Assembly (NCBI GenBank): GCA_046350555.1
Contig: JAXMAF010000016.1
Location: 77,918-141,917 of the forward strand
Length of the DNA stretch: 64,000 bases
From: JAXMAF01 sp046350555
Lineage (GTDB): Bacteria; Planctomycetota; Phycisphaerae; Phycisphaerales; SM1A02
Direction of reading: 5' to 3'
Within the stretch, counting starts at the first letter, position 1. The number at the start of each line of letters is the position of its first letter. The notes under the pieces were generated by a model. It was not told the DNA's origin. It made no database searches and saw only the letters and a program-made list of their open reading frames with translations. The position numbers and the translations under genes are program-made. Below, in pieces: positions 35,120-48,488 of the stretch.

Positions 35120-38100
35120 GGTGCATCCCCGAACTCGGTGTCGGGGCGCTTCGGACCGCGCAGGTCCTTGAACTCCGGGCTCTTCGGATCGGGACGGTCG
35201 AAGACGCCGCTCTCGATCGGCCGGCCCTGCGCGTCGTAGAGGCCGCTCAGGCCCTCGAGCTGGCCCTTGCGAAGCTGGCTCTTGAGCCATTCGGGCAGGG
35301 CGAGCCGCTCGATCTGCTCGGTGGTGAGCTCGCGCACACGCTGCACCTCGAGCTGCGACGGCGTCATGACCACGTGCGGCGTGAGGACGATCATGAGCTC
35401 GGTCTTCGCCACCGTCTCGATGTCGCTGCGGAAGAAGAAGCCCAGGAAGGGGATGTCGCCGATGATCGGCACCTTGTTCGTGCGCCGCTCGAAGCGATCC
35501 GAGACGAGGCCGCCGAGCACGATCGTCTCGCCGTCCTTCACCGTGACGGTCGTGTTCGCGCGGCGGCGCGTGATGACCGGCGACTGGAAGTTCTCCGAGA
35601 TCTGCGTCGTCTGCTTGCTCAGCTCGGAGATCTCGGGATTGATCTTCATGCGGACGAATCCATCCGGATTGATCGACGGCGTCACCTTCAGGATGATGCC
35701 GATGTCCTCCGGCGTCACCGACGACTGCTGCTGGCCCGCGGCGATGGAGACGCTCTCCGGAAGGCGGACGGTCTCGCCGATCTGGATGTCGGCCGCCTCG
35801 TTGTTGGCGGCCATCACCGACGGGTTGCTCAGCACCTGGAGCCGCCCCTGGCTCTGGAGCGCCTTGATCAGCAGGTTGAAGTCGGGCCCCGCGACCGAGA
35901 CGAACGGGATGTCGGAGAACGGCACCGCGGGCGTGCCGATGCTCGTCGCGAGGACGTTGGCGAGGCCGTAGCCGCCGCCGACCGTGTACGCGCCGATCTT
36001 CGCCGCGACGTTGAGGTTGACGCCGGTCTCCTGCGTCGCATCGAGGGCGATCTCGGCGAGAAGCACCTGGATGAGCACCTGCGGCGGATCGACGTCGAGC
36101 TCGCGGATGATGCTCTCGACCCGGCTCATGTAGCGCGGGCTGGCATTGATGAGGACCGTGTTGGTCTTCTCGTCGCCGACGATCGTGACCTCGCGCTCGA
36201 GCAGGCGCGCCGCGGAGGGAAGCTGGTCGGTGCCGAGGGTGTCGATGAGCTTGCGCTGATCCTCCTCGACGAACTTGCTGACCACCTGCGCAACCTGCGC
36301 GGCGACGGCGTTCTTGAGCCGGTAGATGTTGGTCTCGCGCTCGTTCGCGACCTGCGCATCGAGCTCGAGCACCACCTTCTGCACCAGGTCGAGGTAGGTC
36401 GGCGTGGCCGAGACGAGCAGCGAGTTGGTGCGGCTGTCGATCGTGATCGAGAGCTGCTGGCGCTCGTCGGGCACGGCGCTGAGCTCGATGCCGGAGATGC
36501 CCTGGAGGCCCGCCGGTCCGGACTCCGCGGGCCCGGCGCCACCGTCGCCCGGCGCGCCCGCCCCGCCTGCGGGACCGCCCGCCGCACCCGCGCCGCCCTG
36601 CGGCTCGCGCGGCTTGAGCACGAGCAGGTTGCCGCGCTGCTCCAGGCGGAAGAGGGTCTTGAGGATGTCGGCCATCGCCTGGGCGTCGGCGTTGGTGAGG
36701 CGGAAGACGCGGATGTTCTGCGCACCGGTCGTGGACGAGTCGAGGTCGCGGATCATCCGCTCGATCATGGCCATCGAGTCGCGCGGCGCGGAGACGATGA
36801 TCGTGTTGGTCCGCGCGTCGGGCGTGAGGTTGATGCTCTCGCGGATCGCGGTGCTGACCTGCGTCTCGACGCCGGCCTGGTCGCCTTCGATGTCGTTCGG
36901 ACCCGCGGCGCCGGTCGCGGTCCGGAAGTACTTGAGCACGGTCGCGGCGCGGCTGCCTCGCCCCGCGATCGAACGTCCACCGAGGATGTTCTCCAGCAGG
37001 CCCACGGTCTCAAGCGCGTTGGCGCTGGCCAGCGCGATGTACTTGATCTCGACCACCGTCTCGGGCTTCGCGCCGTCGAGCCGTGCGACCAAGGCCCGCA
37101 CCGCCTCGATGTCGCCTGGATCGCCGGTCACCAGCACGGCGTTGAGCCGCGGCTCCGCGGCGACGCGCACGCTGTTGGGTCCGCGCCGGCGGTTCTCCTC
37201 GGCGACGTACATCTCCTGCACGACCGGCACGAGATCGGCGGCGCGGCTCGACGTGAGCGCGAGGACCTCGACGCTCTGGCCGGCGCCCTCGACCTGGGCA
37301 TCGCCGAGCACCTGCACGAGCTGCCTGATGACCTGGAGGTTCTCGTCGCTCGCCGCGACGATCAACGCGTTGGTGCCCGGATCGGCCTGGATGCTCACGA
37401 GGTCGCCCGGCGTGGCGGTCTGCCCGAGCGACTGCCGCCGCTGCTGCATGAGCGCCTCGAGCCGCGGCGCAAGCTGCTCCGCGCGACCCGACGGAAGCGC
37501 CACGACGTTGACCCCGACCGCCGGATTCACCGGCGCCTGCTCGAGCTTCCTGACGAGGTCGGAGATGAGCGCGAAGTCGTCGTTCGCCGCGGCGATCATG
37601 AGCGAGTTGCTGCGCTGGTCGACGAGCACGAGCGGCCGCTGGCTCTGGCGCACGCCCGGCGGAAGGTCCGCGTAGCGTCGATCGAGGATCGAGCGCACCG
37701 CCGCGGCGATGCGGTCGGCGTTGGCCTTCTCGAGATAGATCACCTGCACCAGCGACGAGTCGGCGGCCATCTCGGTGTCGAGGTCGGCCACGAGCCGCTG
37801 CACGACCTCGAAGCTGTCGTTGCCCGCGGCCACCACGAGGGCGTTGCTCCGCTGGTCGGGAAGCACCAGCACCTTCTCGAGATCGGCCGTCTCCGGCTGC
37901 ACCTTCCGCAGCCGCTCGAGCCGCGCGTCCATGAGCGACTGGATCATCGTCGCCAGCCGCTGCGCCGACGCATGCTGCACCTCGATCGTGCGGATCTCCT
38001 TGAAGTCCGGCGCCACCGGGGCGTCGAGCGACTTGAGGAGCTGCTCCAGCACCGCGAAGCTCCGCGGGCTGGTGCTCACCACGAGGGCGTTGGTCCGCTC

Positions 38101-41100
38101 GTCGGCCTGCGCCGCGACCTTGTCCTCGGGACGGATCGCCTTCGCCGAGAGCTGCTGGTCGAAGATGCGCGTCACCAGCGCCGCGAGCTTCGCCGCCGAG
38201 GCGTGCTGCACCGGGTAGATGCGCACGCTCGCCGCGGGCGACGCGGCCTCGACGTCGAGCAGCTTGACCAGCTCGGAGACGACGTCGATGTTGGCCGGCG
38301 TCGCCACGACCAGGAGCGCGTTCATGTGCGGCTCGGCGCGGATGACCGTGCGCGTGAGGGGCTGGAAGTAGTCCGATTCGATCGGGGTGCCCGCGTCGGG
38401 AAGCTGTCCGCCGTTGCGGCGCATGAGGCGCAGCCGGGCCACCTGCTTCTGCAACGGCGATGCGCTCGCCGAGTTCGCCGGCGCGCCGCCGTTCTCGGCG
38501 AGGATTCCCTGGAGCGTGGCGGCCAGCTCCTCGGCGTCGGCGAAGCGCAGCGGCATCACGCGCGGCTCGACCCAGCCGGCGGCGACCTCGGTGTCGAGTC
38601 GCTTCACCAGCACCTCGACGAGCGCCACCGCGTCCTCCTTGCCCGCGACGATCACCGTGTTCGTGCGCTCGTCGATGCTGATGGCGACCGAATCGAGCAG
38701 CGCCTTGCCCACCGTCCCCGACGGAACGAGCTCGACCTTGCCCTGCGTGCGCGCGCCCGGGCGCGTCGCGAGCGCCTTGCCCTGGGCGAAGAGGTCCTTC
38801 ACGATCCGCACGAGCTGCTCGGCGGCGATGTTCTCGAGCGGGAAGATCTGGACCGTCACCGCGTCCGTGACCGGAACGGCGTCGAAGGTCTGCGCGAGCT
38901 GCTCGAGCGCGGCGACGTTTGCCTCGGTGGAGGCGATGACCAGCGCGTTGAGCGAGGGATCGGGCACGATGCGGATGGGCTTGGTCAGGTCGAGGCCGAG
39001 GTCGGGTTCGTTCGCGCCGTCGCGGCGGACGTTGAGGCGGCGGACCTGCTCGGCCACCGCCTTGGCCAACGCCGTCGACGACTGCTGCGTCCCGGGCGTC
39101 AGGATCTGGCCGAGGACCGCCGCGAGCGCCGTGGCCTCGGCGTTCTTGAGCTTCACGATCCGCACCTGGCTCTCGGCGAGCGCCGGCTCGCTGTCGATGG
39201 CCTTGAGCAGCGCGACGATCGTCTCGCGGTCGCCGGGGCTGGCCACCACGACGATCGCCTGGCGGCCGGGCATCACCGAGACCTTGACCGGCTCGGTGAC
39301 GATGCGCGAGATCGAGTTCTCCGGCTGCGGCTTGTCGAGGCCGATCGTCTCGATGACGTTCTTCGCCGCGTCGGGCGAGATGTTCTGGAGGTCGATCACG
39401 AAGATCGCCTGCCCGGCGGCGGGCGCGAGGCGGTCCATCTGCTCGACGGTGGCCCGGATCTCCTCGAAGATCGGGCCCGTGCTGGCGACGACGAGCGAGT
39501 TGCTCGCCGCGTCGACCGCGATCGAAAGCGGAAGGTTCTGCTGCTTCGCCTTCGCGGCGAAGGCGTCGCGCAGCGACGACGCCAGGCGCGCCGCGGGGGC
39601 GGACTTCAGCGGAATGATCTTCACCGAGAGTCCCTGCGCGTCGGCCTGCTGCTGAAGCGCCGAGGCGAGCGCCTCGACCTGCGCGAACTCCTCGTCGCTG
39701 GCGCGCACGAGCAGCGTGTTGGTGCTCACGTCGCCGGCGATGCGGAGGCCCCGGCTGCCCCGGCCGACGCCCGCGGCGCCGCCGCGATCGGAGGGATCCG
39801 GCGCGAACATCCGCACCAGCGTCTCGGCGAGCTGCGTCGGGTTGCCCGCGACGACGGGGATGAGCCGCGGCGGCGGAAGCTTCGCGTAGTCGGGCGTGTC
39901 GATGCGCTCGATGATCTGCTCGATCTTCCGCAGGTTCGTGCGGCTCGCGGCGACCACGACGGAGTTGGTCTGCGTCTCGGGCGCGGCGTTCACCCACTCG
40001 TTGCCCTCGACGAGGACGTCCGGCAGGCGCTGCTGTCGCGGATCCTCGTTCGGCCCGCCCGGCGCCTGTCCGCGGCGCGCGGCGTCGATGGCGCCGCGCC
40101 GTTCGAAGCGGCCCTGGAACGCCTCGTTGATGGCGCGGGCCACCGCGGTGGCGTCGGCGTGGAGCAGCGGGAAGACGCGAAGCTGCTGCGACGCGTCGTA
40201 GTCCTCGCTGTCGAGCTTCGAGACGAGCGCCCGGATGCCCTCCCATTCGCCCTCGTCCGCGGAGATCACCAGCGAGTTGGCCGCCGGGTCCGCGACGATC
40301 ACCACGCTCTGCCGTCCGGGCGTGTCGGCGTCGATCGCCCGCGGGCCGTAGAAGTACTGGAGCGCCTCGCGGATGTTCTCGGCCTGCGCGAACTTGAGCG
40401 CGACGAAGTCGGTCTGGCGGCGACGGTCCGACGGCACGTCGATCTGGTCGAGGATCTGCTGGATCTGCTTGAACTGGTCCGCGGTCGCGCCGATCACGAG
40501 CTGGTTCTCGCCGGGATTCCAGTCGATGCGCGGCGCCGGCTCCTCGGCCGTGCCGCGAACGACCTGCCGGAGCGTGAAGGCCACCTCGTCGGCGATGGCG
40601 TGCTGGAGGCGGACGATCCGATATTCGACCGGGCTCCGCGCCGGGACGTCGTCGATCCTCGCGATCAGCGCCTCGATCACCGGGAACGACTCGGGCGTCG
40701 CGGTGACGACGATGGAGTTCGAGCGCCGGTCGGCGACGACGCGGGCGCGAACCTGCACGGGCGCCGCGCCGACCTCGTCGAGCTGCACGATCGCCCCCTC
40801 GGTCTCGCCGCGCGCATCGAGCTGGAGCGTCTGCGAGAGGAGCCGCGTGACCTCGTCGGCGCGCGCACCCTTGAGCGCGTAGGTCCGGATCACGGCGACG
40901 TCGCCGAGCGGCTTCGCGTCGAGCCGCTCGATGAGCGCCTTCACCTGTGGAAAGAGTCCCGCGGGCGCGTTCACCACGAGCGCGTTGGTGCGCACGTCGG
41001 GCGTGACGATCACGCCGAGCCCGCCACCGGCGCCGCCGCCCGCGCCCGAGCGGGGAAACTGCTGCTGGAGCATGCGGGCGAGCTCGTCCGCCTTTCCCTC

Positions 41101-44100
41101 GCGCAGGGCCACGATCTCGATGCGACGATCGCCGCCGGTTCCCGGCTGATCGAGCTGGGCGACGAGGTCCCGCATCGTCGAGACCTCGGCCTCGGGTCCC
41201 GCGAGCAGCAGGGCGTTGGCCGAATCGCTGGGCACGATCGTCGCGGTCGGCTCGCCGGCGCCGGCAGTCGCGGCGCGGTCCTTCATGAACTGGCGGAGGA
41301 CGCCGGCCAGCTCGCTGGCGCGGGCGAACTCGATGCGCACGATCTGGTTCGCCTGCGGCGCGTCGCCCGCGGCGCGGTCGAGCGACGCGAGCAGCGTCGC
41401 GATCTCCTGTTGCTGCGCCTCGGTGCCGACCACGATCAGGTTGCGCGTGCGCTGGTCGAGCCGCACCCGCGGCGCGCTCGCGTCGGCCGGCTCCCACGAA
41501 CGCCGCTCGCGCCCGCCCGAGGCGATGTCGCGGGCGATCTCGGCGACGACGTCGGTGCTCGCGTGGCGGATCGGGTACATGCGCACGATGCGCGACGCCT
41601 CCGCGGTGGGCGGCATCGAGGGCGTCCACGATCTGCTCGACGAAGCGGAACTTGTCGCCGGCGCCCGGTCACGAGCAGGGCGTTCAGCCGCGGCTCGGCG
41701 TGCACCGCGACGGTGTGCGGCGTGTCCTGGTCGTTCTGGCGGACTGAAGAAGAAGGGCGACTGCCCCCACGTCAGCTCGCTCACGAGGAACTGGATCGTG
41801 CGCTCGATCTCGGTGGCGCGGGCGTGCTTGAGCGGGAAGATGCATCTCCAGCGCGCTCGCCGCCTGGGGCGAGTCGAACTGCTCGACGATCGCGCTGGAC
41901 CTGCGCGAGGAAGTCGTCGTCGTTGGCGGCGACCAGCAGCGTGTTGCTCGTCGGATCGCCGACGATCACCAGGCGCTTCCGATCTCGCTGGCCGCGCGGA
42001 TTCGGCGTCATCTTCGCCCGCTCGTCGTAGAAGCGCTGGACGGCCTGGGCCACGCCGGTGGCCTGGGCGCGCTCGAGCGTGATCGTGCGCACCGGCGCGT
42101 CGCCGCCCACCGGCGCACGGCCGACGGCGGCGAGCATCTGCGAGACGACCTTGAAGTCGCTGTCGCTCGCGGCGACGACGATCGCGTTGAGCGCTGGATC
42201 GGAGAGCAGGGCGACGCGCTTGCCGAGCTCGCCGGGCTTGCCGCCGGGCGGCGAGATCTTCTCGAGCATCTCGCCCAGGAGCGTGCGCAGGCGCTCGGGA
42301 TCGTTCGCCGCATCGAGGGTGATGACGTGCAGCGAGACGGGCGCCGTCGGCACCTGGTCCTGCGCCTGCTTCGCCAGCGCCGCGAGGCGCTCGACGGTGC
42401 GCGGCGATCCGACGATGACCAGCGAGTTGGTCCGCTCGTCGACGGCGATGGTCGCGTCGGCGGCGCCGACCTTGCTGGCGTCGGCGGGGCCGGGCCTGGT
42501 CGCCTTGGTCGGGTTCGTCGAGTCGGTCGCGTCGGCCGGGTCGGCCGCAAGGATCATGCAGGCGAGGAGCGAGGCGACCGATCTCCCCTCGTCCGCGTGG
42601 GGGAGCGAGGATGTCTTCTTCGGGGCCGCCGCGCCGGCCGCCGCGGGCGTCCGCGACTTCTCTCGCTCCAGCAACTCGTCGAGCGTGATGACCTCGACGG
42701 TCGGCGCTCCGCCGGCGGCCCCCCCGCTGTCGCCGCCGAGGAGGCGCTTCAACATCTCCGCGACGTCGCGCGCCGAGGCCTTGCCGGCATCGAGGGGAAT
42801 CGTCCGCATCTGGCGGCTCGTCGCCATCGTCGCCTGGTCGATCTCGCCGACCACGCGCTCGATCGTGGCGAACTGCCCTTCGCTCGCGCGGACCAGCAGC
42901 GCGTTGCTCGCGGCGTTGACGCGGATCGTCGGCGGCTTCTCGCGGTCCTTGTCGTCGGCGAAGATCGGTTCGAGCGCCGTCGCCACCTCGGCGGCGTCGG
43001 CATTGCGCAGCGCCAGGAGCCGGACCGAGCGCCGCTCGGTGGGATCCTGCGCCGCGACGTCGAGCTGCGAGACCATCTGCTCCGCCGCGTCCAGCACCGC
43101 GCCGGGCGCGGCGACCACGACGGCGTTGAGCCGCTCATCCGCGCGCACGCGCACCTCGGGCTTCCCGCCGCGAAGCTGCGCCCGCACGCGGGCGTATTCC
43201 GCCTGCGCCCACGACGGCAGCGACTTCGGATCGACGAGCTCCTGCTCGGCGAGGAGCGACTCGACCAGCGGGGCGATCTGCGCGGCGCGTCCGTTCTTCA
43301 GGAAGATCGTGCGCACCTGCGCCTGGTCGCGCGGCGTTCCCGCGTCGAGCGTGCCCACGAGCTGCTCGATCTGCCCGAGCTGCTCCGGCGTCGCGGTGAC
43401 CACCACGGCGTTGCTCGACGGCTCGGCCGCCACGAACGGCTTGGGCTCTCCCGGACGGCTCGCGGCGCGGGCCTCGAGCGCGGTGCGGATCGCCTCCGCG
43501 ACCCCCTTCGCGTCGGCCGTGCCCAGCGAGAAGGTGCGCACGTCGAGCACGTCGCCCTGCGCCCGCGGACGATCGAGCTCGGCGACGAGCTTCTCCGCGA
43601 GCGGCATGAGCTCCGTCGGTCCGCTCACCAGAAGGCGGTTGCCCGCGCCATCGGCGGTCGCGGTTGGCTGCCCGATCGCGATGCCCGCCTTGGCGACCTG
43701 GCGCAGCCGCTCCGGCCAGCGCGTGCGATCCTGGAGCAGGCTGGCGACGGCCGGCGCGACGGTCCTGGCGTCGCCGTTGCGCAGCGCGAGGACGCGCAGG
43801 TCCATCGCCGGCGCGGCAAGCGACTGACCATCGATCTCCTTCATGACCGCGACGGCCTCGGCGATCTCGCTCTCCGCGCCGACCAGCAGCAGCGCTCCGC
43901 TCTGGGCCGCGGGAATGAGCTGCAACGTCGAGCGCTGCCCGGCGGGGCGGGTCGATTCGACGACCTGCCTCGCGGTGGCGGCGAGCGTCGCCGGATCGGC
44001 GTTGGCGGGCGTGAACGTGGCCATCGTCCGATCGCCCGCCGCGTCGGCCTGGTCGAGTTCGCCGATGAGCGTCTCGGCCAGCGCCACGGTGCGCTGCGGA

Positions 44101-47100
44101 CCGGAGACGATCAGGCGATTCGTGCGCGCGTCGGCCTCGACGCGCACGCGCGGCGTGGTGTCGACCTGGCCGCGCGATCGGCGCAGCCGCTCGAGCACGA
44201 TGCGAGGATCGGTCTCCTGCTGATCCGCGAGCAGGTTCTGCACGATCGGCGCGATCCGCGCCGCGTCGGCGAACCTGAGCACGAACGACCTGGCGTCGAC
44301 CGCGTCGAGCGCCGGACGGGCGTCGAGCGGCTCGATCAGCGACTCGACCTCCTTCAGGTCGGCCTCGGGCCCGACCAGTATCAGCGCGTTGGCCGACGCG
44401 GAGGCCGTGATCCGCACGGCGAGCGGATCGCCGGTGACCTTGCTGGTCATCGACGGAAGCGCCTGCGAGAGCGACTGCGAGACGTCGCGGGCGTCGGCGA
44501 AGGTGAGCGGCCGCACGCGGATCACCGCGTCGCCGCCGGCGGACGCCGTCGAGTCGAGCTGCTTCACCAGCGCCTCGGCCGCGGGCATCACCGCCTCGGG
44601 CGCGGAGATGATCAGCACGTTGCTCTTCTTGTCGGCGGTCACCCGCAGCAGCGCCTGGAGCTCCGCCGGCGTGCCCGCGACCTCCTCGGCGATGCGTCCG
44701 GCGAGGATCTCGCGCAGCATCGGCGCGACGGTCTCCGCCCTGGCGACGTTGAGCTTGAAAAAGCGCAGCGCCGTCGCCGGCGCCGTGCGCTCGGCGTCGA
44801 GGCCCTTCAGGAAGTCGTCGACCCTGGGGAAGATCTCGCTCGGGCCGGCGACGACGAGCGTGCGCGTGCCCGGCTCGACCGTCACCGTGATGGCGGCGCG
44901 CCGGTTGGGCGCGAGCGTTCCGAGCGAGCCGGCCGCCGCGAGCTGGCGCAGCGTGTCGGCGGCGGCGGTGACGTCGGCGCGGCTCAGCCGCCACGTGCGG
45001 ATCTCGTTGTCGGTGCCGATCTCCTGCTGGTCGAGCGACCGCACGAGCTCCTCGAATCCGGTCATGCGCTGCACCGGCGCGTCGACGATCAGGGCGTTCG
45101 TCTGCGGGTCGGCGCGGACGATCACCTCGCGCGGCTTCTGGAGCTCCGGGCGCGGCCGGCCGCGCGGATCGACCGGCACCGGCGGCGGCGGGAACATCTC
45201 GTCGATCGTCTTCGCCAGCTCGGCGGCGCGGGCGACCTTGAGCGGGAAGATGCGGATCGCGCGCCCCTCGGTCACCATGCGGTTGACGTCGTTGAGCTCC
45301 TCGACGATCCGCTCGATGTCCGGCAGCAGGTCGGGATGGGCCGCGACGAGCAGCGCGTTGGTCTGCGGGTCGGCGCTCACGCTCACCGGCCGCGCGCTGC
45401 GCTCCTCGCTGGTGCGCTTCGCATAGGTCTGCTGGAGGGTCGCCGCGAGGTTCGCGGCGTCGGCGGTGCGCAACTGGAAGATGCGCAGCGGCGGCAGGTT
45501 GGCCTGTTCGGGAACGTCGAGCGTGCGCACGAGCGTGGCGATCGCCTGGTGTTGCGCCGGCTGCGCTGCGACGAGCAGCGTGTTGGTGCGCTCGATCGCC
45601 TCGACGACCGGCCGGGGCGCGCCCGGCGCGGCGGCCTCCACGACCGCCCCGAGGGGACCCTCCGGCAGGTTGCCGAGGAGCGCCGCGACCTCCATCGCCT
45701 TGGCGTGCTCGAGGGGAATCAGTCGCACATCCGGCTGGGGACCCGCCGCCGCCGTGAGCTGCTCGAGCACGGTGGCGAACTTCGCGAGCGCCGCCGGCTC
45801 GCCCACCAGCACGGCGCTGCGCGTCGCGGGCTCGAACGTCGCCGAGACCTCGGTCTTCGGATCGGGTGCATCGCCGGGGCCTCCGGCGATCGCGGGAGCG
45901 ATCTGCGCCGCGTAGAGCTGCCGGGCCCGCTCGAAGGTCGCGGCGGGCTCCGCGCCGGCGACGCGCACGACGCACGGCGGTCGCTCTTGCCGGGACGATC
46001 GAGCGCGCGACGATCGAGCGCCGCCTCGACCTGCGCCCGGCGGCCGAAACGACGACCGAGCGGCCGTCGGCGCCGGCGACGACCGCGACGAGCGCGGCGT
46101 CGCGGCCGAGCATCGCCTTGACGTTGCTCGCGATCGCCTCGGGCGACGCGTTGAGCACCGGCGCAACCGCGACGGCGATGTCGTTGTCGTCGTCGACGCC
46201 GGTCGAGCCGTCCGGCCGCTTCGCGCGGGTGCCGTCGAGCTCGCCGATGAGCGCCGCGGCCTCCGCGATGCCGCGGTCGTCGCCGACGACCAGCACGCGC
46301 CGTCCATCCGCCGCGGCGATGATGCTCGGGCGCTCCTTGGCCGGAAGCGTGGCGAAGAGCTGGGTGAGCTGCACCGCCACCTCCGGCGCGGCGAGCCGCC
46401 GAAGCGAGAACGCACGCACCGCGCGGCGCTCGCCGGAGCCGGCGACGTCGAGGAGGGCGATCGTCTCCTTCAACTGGTCGATCTTGGCCCGCGTGCCGCG
46501 GGCCACGATCGCGTTGGTGCGGGGATCCGCGGCGATGGTCATGCCGCCGAGGCGGTTCTCCTCGAGCTTGACCTTCTGGTTGGTCTGCGGGTTGATCACG
46601 TACTCGACGACGCGCTCGCCCATGAGCGCCGTCAGCGAGGCGACCATCTCGTTCGCCTTGCCGTAGCGGAGCGGGATGTACTCGACGATGTTCTCCGCGT
46701 CCTCCTTGTCGAGCGTCGAGACGATGTCGATGAGCCGGCGCACCTGCGCCGCGGTCTCCACGATCAGCAGCGCGTTCTGCTTCTCCATCGCCGAGACGGA
46801 GCCGTACGACGCGACCATCTTCGCGAGCTCCTCGGCCAGCGGCTTGGCGGCGGCGTTGCGCAGCGGCAGGACGAGGGTCACGATCTGGTCGGACGTGACG
46901 GTTTCGGGCAGCCTGCCCGTGTAGGTCGGGATGTTCTCCCGCTTCATGTCGTCGAGCTTCTGGAGATAGAGCTTGTCCTGCTCGACGCGCAGCATGACGC
47001 CGCGCGTCTGGAGCAGGATGTTGAGCGTCTGGAGCGCCTCGGGCAGCGGATACGACCTTGGCGAGAGGTAGTCGACCACGCCATCGGGCGCGGGAACCTC

Positions 47101-47427
47101 CTTGACGATCGGCAGGCCGGTCACCCGCGCGAAGAAGTCGAGCACCTGGTCCCACGTCGCGCCCTTGAAGTTGAACGCGATGTCCGCAGGCTTGGCCGGC
47201 GCCGATGCGCTGGCCGACGGCGGCTGCGCGGCCGGTGGCGCGGCGCTGGGCGCGACGACAGGCGGCGCCTGACCGGTCGCCGGCGCAGCGCCGGGCGCGA
47301 CCGCGGAGGAGCCCGTCGAGTCGGCGTCCTGGGCGAACGCCGCGATGGCCGTCGACGCGTGGGCCGCCGCGACGAGAACGGCGGCGACAGCGACATGCCT
47401 GGCGCACGAGAACCGACAGTGCCGCAT
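35116..47427 (-). CDS. Giant type II secretion-type secretin with about 42 N1-like modules (several frameshifts)
   Basis: The gene spans 12.3 kb, about 4,100 codons; ordinary GspD/PilQ proteins have 600-800. It starts at ATG 47427 with a signal peptide (VAVAAVLVAAAHASTAIAAF). An N0/STN domain follows (FNFKGATWDQVLDFFARVTG). About 42 modules of roughly 80-110 residues come next, each with a strand of the form xTN(A/S/T)LxVxA and then an IxxLxxxLD helix. The C-terminal secretin channel ends the gene (VLIQVLLAEIALDATQETGV and VPIIGDIPFLGFFFRSDIE). The frame shifts twice near 46040 and 45985 and by five single bases between about 41895 and 41610. The module at 41690 still reads AEPRLNALLVTG in one frame. 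Flanking modules are intact. Its long tail of modules should extend across the periplasm towards the inner-membrane partners encoded upstream. I call it a gspD homologue without assigning a symbol. Confidence 0.9.
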
Positions 47428-47498
47428 GTGTGGGCTCCTTTGATGGCAGTCTACCCGAAGCGGCCCACGCCGGGCGATCGGCGCGGGCGCGCCGGAGC

Positions 47499-48488
47499 TC
47501 ACTGCACGGGCGTTCGCTCGCTCATCGCGGCGCCGACGGTCACGCTGACGCGCGCGCCGCCGAGCGTGAACTGCGCCGACTCGCCCGTCGCGTCGGCGAA
47601 GGTCATCTCGTGCAGCGCCTGTCCCGACGCGAGCACGCGCCGTTCGCCGCTGCGCCGATTGTGCAGCCACGCCTCGACGCCCGCGGGTCCGCGCGCCACG
47701 CCGGTCAGCGTCCATTCGTCGTACGGGAATGGCGGAGGCGTCGGCGCCGTCGGCGGTGGTGGTGGCGGAGGCGGCGCAGCGGCCACCTTGTCCGCCGGCT
47801 TCGGCAGCGAGAAGAGCGACGCCTCGGCGAGCGGCGCGAGGCGCTGCGCCTGCTCGATCGACCACGTCGAGGCGAGCTGCGCCTCGGGCTCGCGGCCCGG
47901 AAGGAAGATGGTTTCCAGGCGGATGTTCGCGCGCAGCCGCGCCGGATCGTTCGGCTTCGCGCCCCGTATCGCGTCGACGCGCACCGCGGCGATGCGCTTG
48001 ATCCACGGCTCGGCGTCGATGCGCTGGAGAAGGCGAAGCACCTGCTCGGGCGTTCCGTCGCCGGTGATCCACCCCTCCACCTCGACGAAGTCGGTCTCGT
48101 CGCGCAGCGCTCGCTGCTCCGGGTCGCGGCCATAGCGCGCCTTGGCCGGCGAGTCGCGCAGCGTGTTCGCGCCGGTGCCGACCGCGAGGTCGCGGAGCCG
48201 CTCCGACTCGCCAAGCCGATTGAGCCGCGCCCGCAGCGCGCTGTCGACCGCGGGCAGCGATCCGCCGAGCGTGCGGTTGACGATCTCCGCGAGCTGCCGG
48301 TCCTGCTCCGGCTTGCGCTCGCGCCGCTCGCGAACGTCGACGAGGACGGCGCGGGCCGCGGACTCCCGCTTCAGCGCCGCGTCGTCGCCACCGAGGAGCC
48401 GACCCGCGCCCCAGCGCCACGCGAACCAGAACGCGACCAGCACCAGGGCCGCGTAGCCGGCGACCGCCAGCGCTCGCATCCGGGTCAT
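47499..48488 (-). CDS. PilO/GspM-like protein fused to a PilP/GspC-like domain
   Basis: This 329-residue inner-membrane protein has one N-terminal TM helix (YAALVLVAFWFAWRWGAG), then a coiled-coil/ferredoxin-like periplasmic region (VDVRERRERKPEQD, VEVEGWITGDGTPEQVLRLL). A Pro-rich linker (a run of Pro near residue 250) and a small C-terminal beta domain follow (LTGVARGPAGVEAWLHNRR). The first part resembles PilO/GspM; the last resembles the PilP/GspC HR-type domain that contacts the secretin N0. Its ATG overlaps the upstream gene's stop (ATGA). It precedes the secretin by 71 bp. This fusion could replace both GspM and GspC; no other gspC is seen. Confidence 0.75.
   Translation of the reverse strand: MTRMRALAVAGYAALVLVAFWFAWRWGAGRLLGGDDAALKRESAARAVLVDVRERRERKPEQDRQLAEIVNRTLGGSLPAVDSALRARLNRLGESERLRDLAVGTGANTLRDSPAKARYGRDPEQRALRDETDFVEVEGWITGDGTPEQVLRLLQRIDAEPWIKRIAAVRVDAIRGAKPNDPARLRANIRLETIFLPGREPEAQLASTWSIEQAQRLAPLAEASLFSLPKPADKVAAAPPPPPPPPTAPTPPPFPYDEWTLTGVARGPAGVEAWLHNRRSGERRVLASGQALHEMTFADATGESAQFTLGGARVSVTVGAAMSERTPVQ

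Noticed and set aside
35374..42030. A 2,218-residue plus-strand frame opposite the secretin
   Set aside because: It is the antisense shadow of the repeat-rich secretin and has Arg/Asp/Glu/His-biased composition.
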